This document shows, piece after piece, positions 53,541-55,450 of a DNA stretch of 55,450 bases. The position numbers and the translations under genes were made by a program. Each line of letters opens with the position of its first letter. The stretch's first letter is position 1. Below the pieces are notes generated by a model that saw only the letters and a list, made by a program, of their open reading frames with translations, was not told where the DNA came from and did no database searches. The stretch comes from Desulfovibrio sp. (GTDB lineage Bacteria > Desulfobacterota > Desulfovibrionia > Desulfovibrionales > Desulfovibrionaceae), in NCBI GenBank assembly GCA_031287575.1, contig JAITSV010000014.1:1-55450 (forward strand), given 5' to 3'.

Positions 53541-53929
53541 GCCCGTCGGGCCGCGACGCCGTCAGGGCCGTGCCGGACCGGTGGGGTTGGTTCGGTAACA
53601 CTGGTCCGGCGGCACTGGGCCGGCAGCACTGGTTTGGTAGCGCTGGTTCGGCAGCGCCCGCCCCCCGGCGGATGCTTTGACCCCGTGCGCGTGCGCACGG
53701 GGGGGCATGTCTGCATTTCGGCATGACTGGACATGACGGGACACGCCCAGGTGCGTTCCGTGCGGCACGGGTCAGACGTGTGTGAAGAAATGTCAGGCCG
53801 TGCACTTTTTTCTGGTCCGGCGTGGTAAGCGCCTACTCCGCTCCTGCCATGTTTCCGTTGCCGCATCCTTCGCATGGGTGTAAGCTGCCCAGCGAATTGA
53901 CCGTACGTTTTCCCCCACAGGAGATGCAC
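53541..53929. other. Intergenic region after uvrA with 14-bp repeats
   Basis: These 389 bases contain the repeat at 53599-53656 and no gene. AGGAG at 53919-53923 is the ribosome site of the NYN gene. A promoter for that gene is not obvious. Confidence 0.5.
53599..53656. repeat. Intergenic 14-bp tandem repeat
   Basis: Four degenerate copies of cactggtccggcgg, with a partial copy before, lie after uvrA. Units differ at a few positions, mainly C/T and G/A changes. Confidence 0.8.
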
Positions 53930-55186
53930 ATGGGCCGCTTTACCGGCTTTGATGAAGTATATGCCGCGCTGTACGTGGATTTCGACAACATCTATTCCCG
54001 GCTGCGCGAACAGGACGAAGACATCGCCCGCGCCTTTGCCACCAATCCGCAGCGCTGGGTGAAGTGGATAGAAGGGCATGCCCTGCGCATGCTGTACGGC
54101 GACGGGGTGCGCCGCCGCATCCTGAAACGCATCTGTTACATGAACCCGCAGTGCTTCCATGAGTTCCGCCCGTTCTTCATCCGTGCCGCGTTCCAGGTGG
54201 TGGACTGCCCGCCCCTGACCAATCAGGGCAAGACCAGCGCCGACATCCATCTGGTCATGGACTGCATGGACGCGCTGAACCATTCCACCCGCTTCGACGA
54301 ATTCATCATCCTTTCCGGCGACGCGGACTTCACGCCGCTGCTCATCCGGTTGCAGGAACACGCCCGCCGCCCGCTGGTGCTGTCCGTGGGCTATACCTCG
54401 CCCGCCTACACCGCCGCCGCCTCGTGGCGCATCCGCGAAGACTGGTTCGTGCAGCAGGCCCTGGAAGACGAACGCCCGGCGGAAGCCGCCCCCGCCCCCG
54501 CCCCGTATGCCCCGCGCGGCAACGGTGAGCGGTTGGCCCGCGTGGCCGAGGTGGTGCGTCGCACCGTGGCCGATGCCCCCGCCCCCGTGGGGGTCGCCTC
54601 GCTGGCCCAGACCCTGCAACGCGAGGTGGACCCCGGCGCGGACTGGTTCGGCTACGGTCGCCTGCGCGACTTGCTGGACGTGCTGGACCTGAAAGGGCTG
54701 GAATTTTCGGCGGTGCCGCCCGGTTACCTGTACGACCCGGAACGCCATGAACAGCCCGAGGAACGCGACGCCCACGACGACTTCCGCTCGCGCTACCCCG
54801 ACCTGTACGACTTTGCCCTGAAGGTGCACCGCCTGACCGACATGCCCCTGCTGCGGCCCGACCACTTCCGGCAACTGCTGGGCATCATCGTGGAAGAGGT
54901 CAACGCCAACGGGTTCTTCATGACCACCACCTCGCGCAACGTGCGCGACCGGTGCGTGGAGGCGGGCCTGCCCATCGCGCGGGGCCACGTGAACTTCGTG
55001 CTGGTGGGCATTGCGCGCGGGGGCTACCCCCTCAACGAGCAGGACGGCGTGAACCTGCGCGAGGTGGGCAAGGCCTTTCTGCGCAACGCCTACGACCTGT
55101 GCCGCATGTCGCAGATCGACCTGACCAAGGCGGAACAGCAGATGTTGATGGTGTGGATACTCCCCAAGGAGTCCATGGGCGACTAA
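53930..55186 (+). CDS. NYN-domain (PIN-like) protein with LOTUS/OST-HTH-like C-terminal domains
   Basis: This 418-residue protein starts with a NYN nuclease domain. It has acidic residues Asp17 and Asp19 in LYVDFDNIYSRL, then SADIHLVMDCMDAL and ILSGDADFTPLLIRLQEHARRPLVLSVG with Asp132 and Asp134, giving a complete PIN-like acidic set. After a Pro/Ala linker, ARVAEVVRRTVADAPAPVGVASLAQTLQREVDPGADWFGYGRLRDLLDVL has the OST-HTH/LOTUS pattern. A second similar helical region (about 295-380) may be another copy. Such proteins are RNA-processing candidates. AGGAG with a 6-base spacer sets ATG 53930. The TAA stop is the start of repeat copy C. Confidence 0.85.
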   Translation: MGRFTGFDEVYAALYVDFDNIYSRLREQDEDIARAFATNPQRWVKWIEGHALRMLYGDGVRRRILKRICYMNPQCFHEFRPFFIRAAFQVVDCPPLTNQGKTSADIHLVMDCMDALNHSTRFDEFIILSGDADFTPLLIRLQEHARRPLVLSVGYTSPAYTAAASWRIREDWFVQQALEDERPAEAAPAPAPYAPRGNGERLARVAEVVRRTVADAPAPVGVASLAQTLQREVDPGADWFGYGRLRDLLDVLDLKGLEFSAVPPGYLYDPERHEQPEERDAHDDFRSRYPDLYDFALKVHRLTDMPLLRPDHFRQLLGIIVEEVNANGFFMTTTSRNVRDRCVEAGLPIARGHVNFVLVGIARGGYPLNEQDGVNLREVGKAFLRNAYDLCRMSQIDLTKAEQQMLMVWILPKESMGD

Positions 55187-55333
55187 GGGCTGTCCCCCGA
55201 ATTGTCCTTTCGCCCGTTGGCTGCGTCAAACTTCGCCCGCCATTTCGCTCGAATACGAGAAGAGTATACTCCCTCATGACGGGCTCGTTTTCCTTGCCAA
55301 CGGACGAAAATCCTAATTCGGGAAACAGCCCCT
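55186..55333 (+). repeat. Dispersed long-hairpin repeat, copy C (148 bp)
   Basis: The arms are AGGGCTGT / ACAGCCCCT (one bulge), CCCGAATT / AATTCGGG, TTTCG / CGAAA, CGTTGGC / GCCAACG and GCCCG / CGGGC, with the central GAGTATACTC palindrome. It starts on the last base of the NYN gene stop codon. Differences from copy A keep base pairing. Confidence 0.9.
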
Positions 55334-55366
55334 GAAAGGCAAAATACAGTAGTGCGCAACAACGAA

Positions 55367-55395
55367 CCGGCTCCCCGCGAGGGGAGCCGGTTTTT
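55367..55395 (+). terminator. Intrinsic terminator after repeat copy C
   Basis: CCGGCTCCCC and GGGGAGCCGG flank GCGA and are followed by TTTTT. Confidence 0.9.
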
Positions 55396-55401
55396 GTATG
55401 T

Positions 55402-55428
55402 AGAAAACCCCGCGCTATGCGCGGGGTT
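55402..55428 (-). terminator. Intrinsic terminator, likely for a convergent gene beyond the window
   Basis: AACCCCGCGC and GCGCGGGGTT flank TAT. On the minus strand the stem is followed by TTCTAC, so it probably ends a transcript coming from the right. Confidence 0.75.
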
Positions 55429-55450
55429 CTCGTAAGCTTACAGCTATGGT

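Overview
The window is GC-rich bacterial chromosome (GC clearly above 60%), densely coding and with few start-codon surprises. The gene set and protein style suggest a sulfate-reducing deltaproteobacterium of the Desulfovibrio/Nitratidesulfovibrio group. The clues are a PAS protein with the G-x2-C(Y/F)...PC-x2-C signature I know from sulfate reducers, a MetF promoter with a SahR-like operator, a BMP-family nucleoside transporter and a YkgJ Cys-cluster protein. This assignment is inference from memory; no 16S rRNA gene or other taxonomic marker is present.

Layout. 1-8571, minus strand: a glycan/envelope block. It has a partial DUF4956 membrane protein, a VTC-type CYTH protein, a CobD-like aminotransferase, four GT4 glycosyltransferases and an O-antigen ligase-like polymerase, several of them translationally coupled. 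8973-16352: a sigma-54 activator with a degenerate receiver, aconitase, a PpiD-like periplasmic chaperone, a small Cys-rich PAS protein and an AraC regulator. 16366-21971: a purine salvage and uptake block (xanthine/guanine phosphoribosyltransferase, BMP lipoprotein, two permeases, double ATPase) behind a strongly structured leader. 22096-28733: FmdB-like zinc ribbon, PfpI/DJ-1 protein, dienelactone-hydrolase-like protein, NAGPA-type exported protein, metF and a heptosyltransferase-like GT9. 29168-37828: tRNA-Lys, DsbD, a carboxymuconolactone decarboxylase/TetR pair with matching operators, an M24 peptidase, CoA-binding and YkgJ proteins, a J-domain co-chaperone and an EamA transporter. 38103-45616: an unrecognised membrane-anchored protein, YdjM-like hydrolase, CobU, a secreted DUF2939-like protein, alkaline phosphatase and a YibE/F membrane protein. 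45653-55186: a MarR-regulated fosmidomycin-resistance-type MFS pump, tRNA-Leu, an exported protein of unknown function, DUF554, a long UvrA and a NYN/LOTUS-type protein.

The most unusual signal is a dispersed repeat of about 146 bp. It occurs three times (23360-23505, 39343-39660, 55186-55333), always in the same orientation and always starting on the stop codon of the gene upstream. Each copy folds over its whole length into one long hairpin, and differences between copies are compensatory, so structure appears to be conserved. The middle copy is interrupted by three smaller, mutually related hairpin elements, two in one orientation and one inverted, which also covary. No transposase gene is present, so if the family is mobile it is non-autonomous.

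Regulation can be read directly at several places. A TetR protein has a 15-bp palindrome at its own promoter and an almost identical one upstream of the adjacent gene. A MarR protein is preceded by two tandem 22-bp imperfect palindromes. metF has a near-consensus promoter whose spacer is a perfect inverted repeat. Short tandem repeats are common: those inside genes have periods divisible by three, those between genes usually do not.
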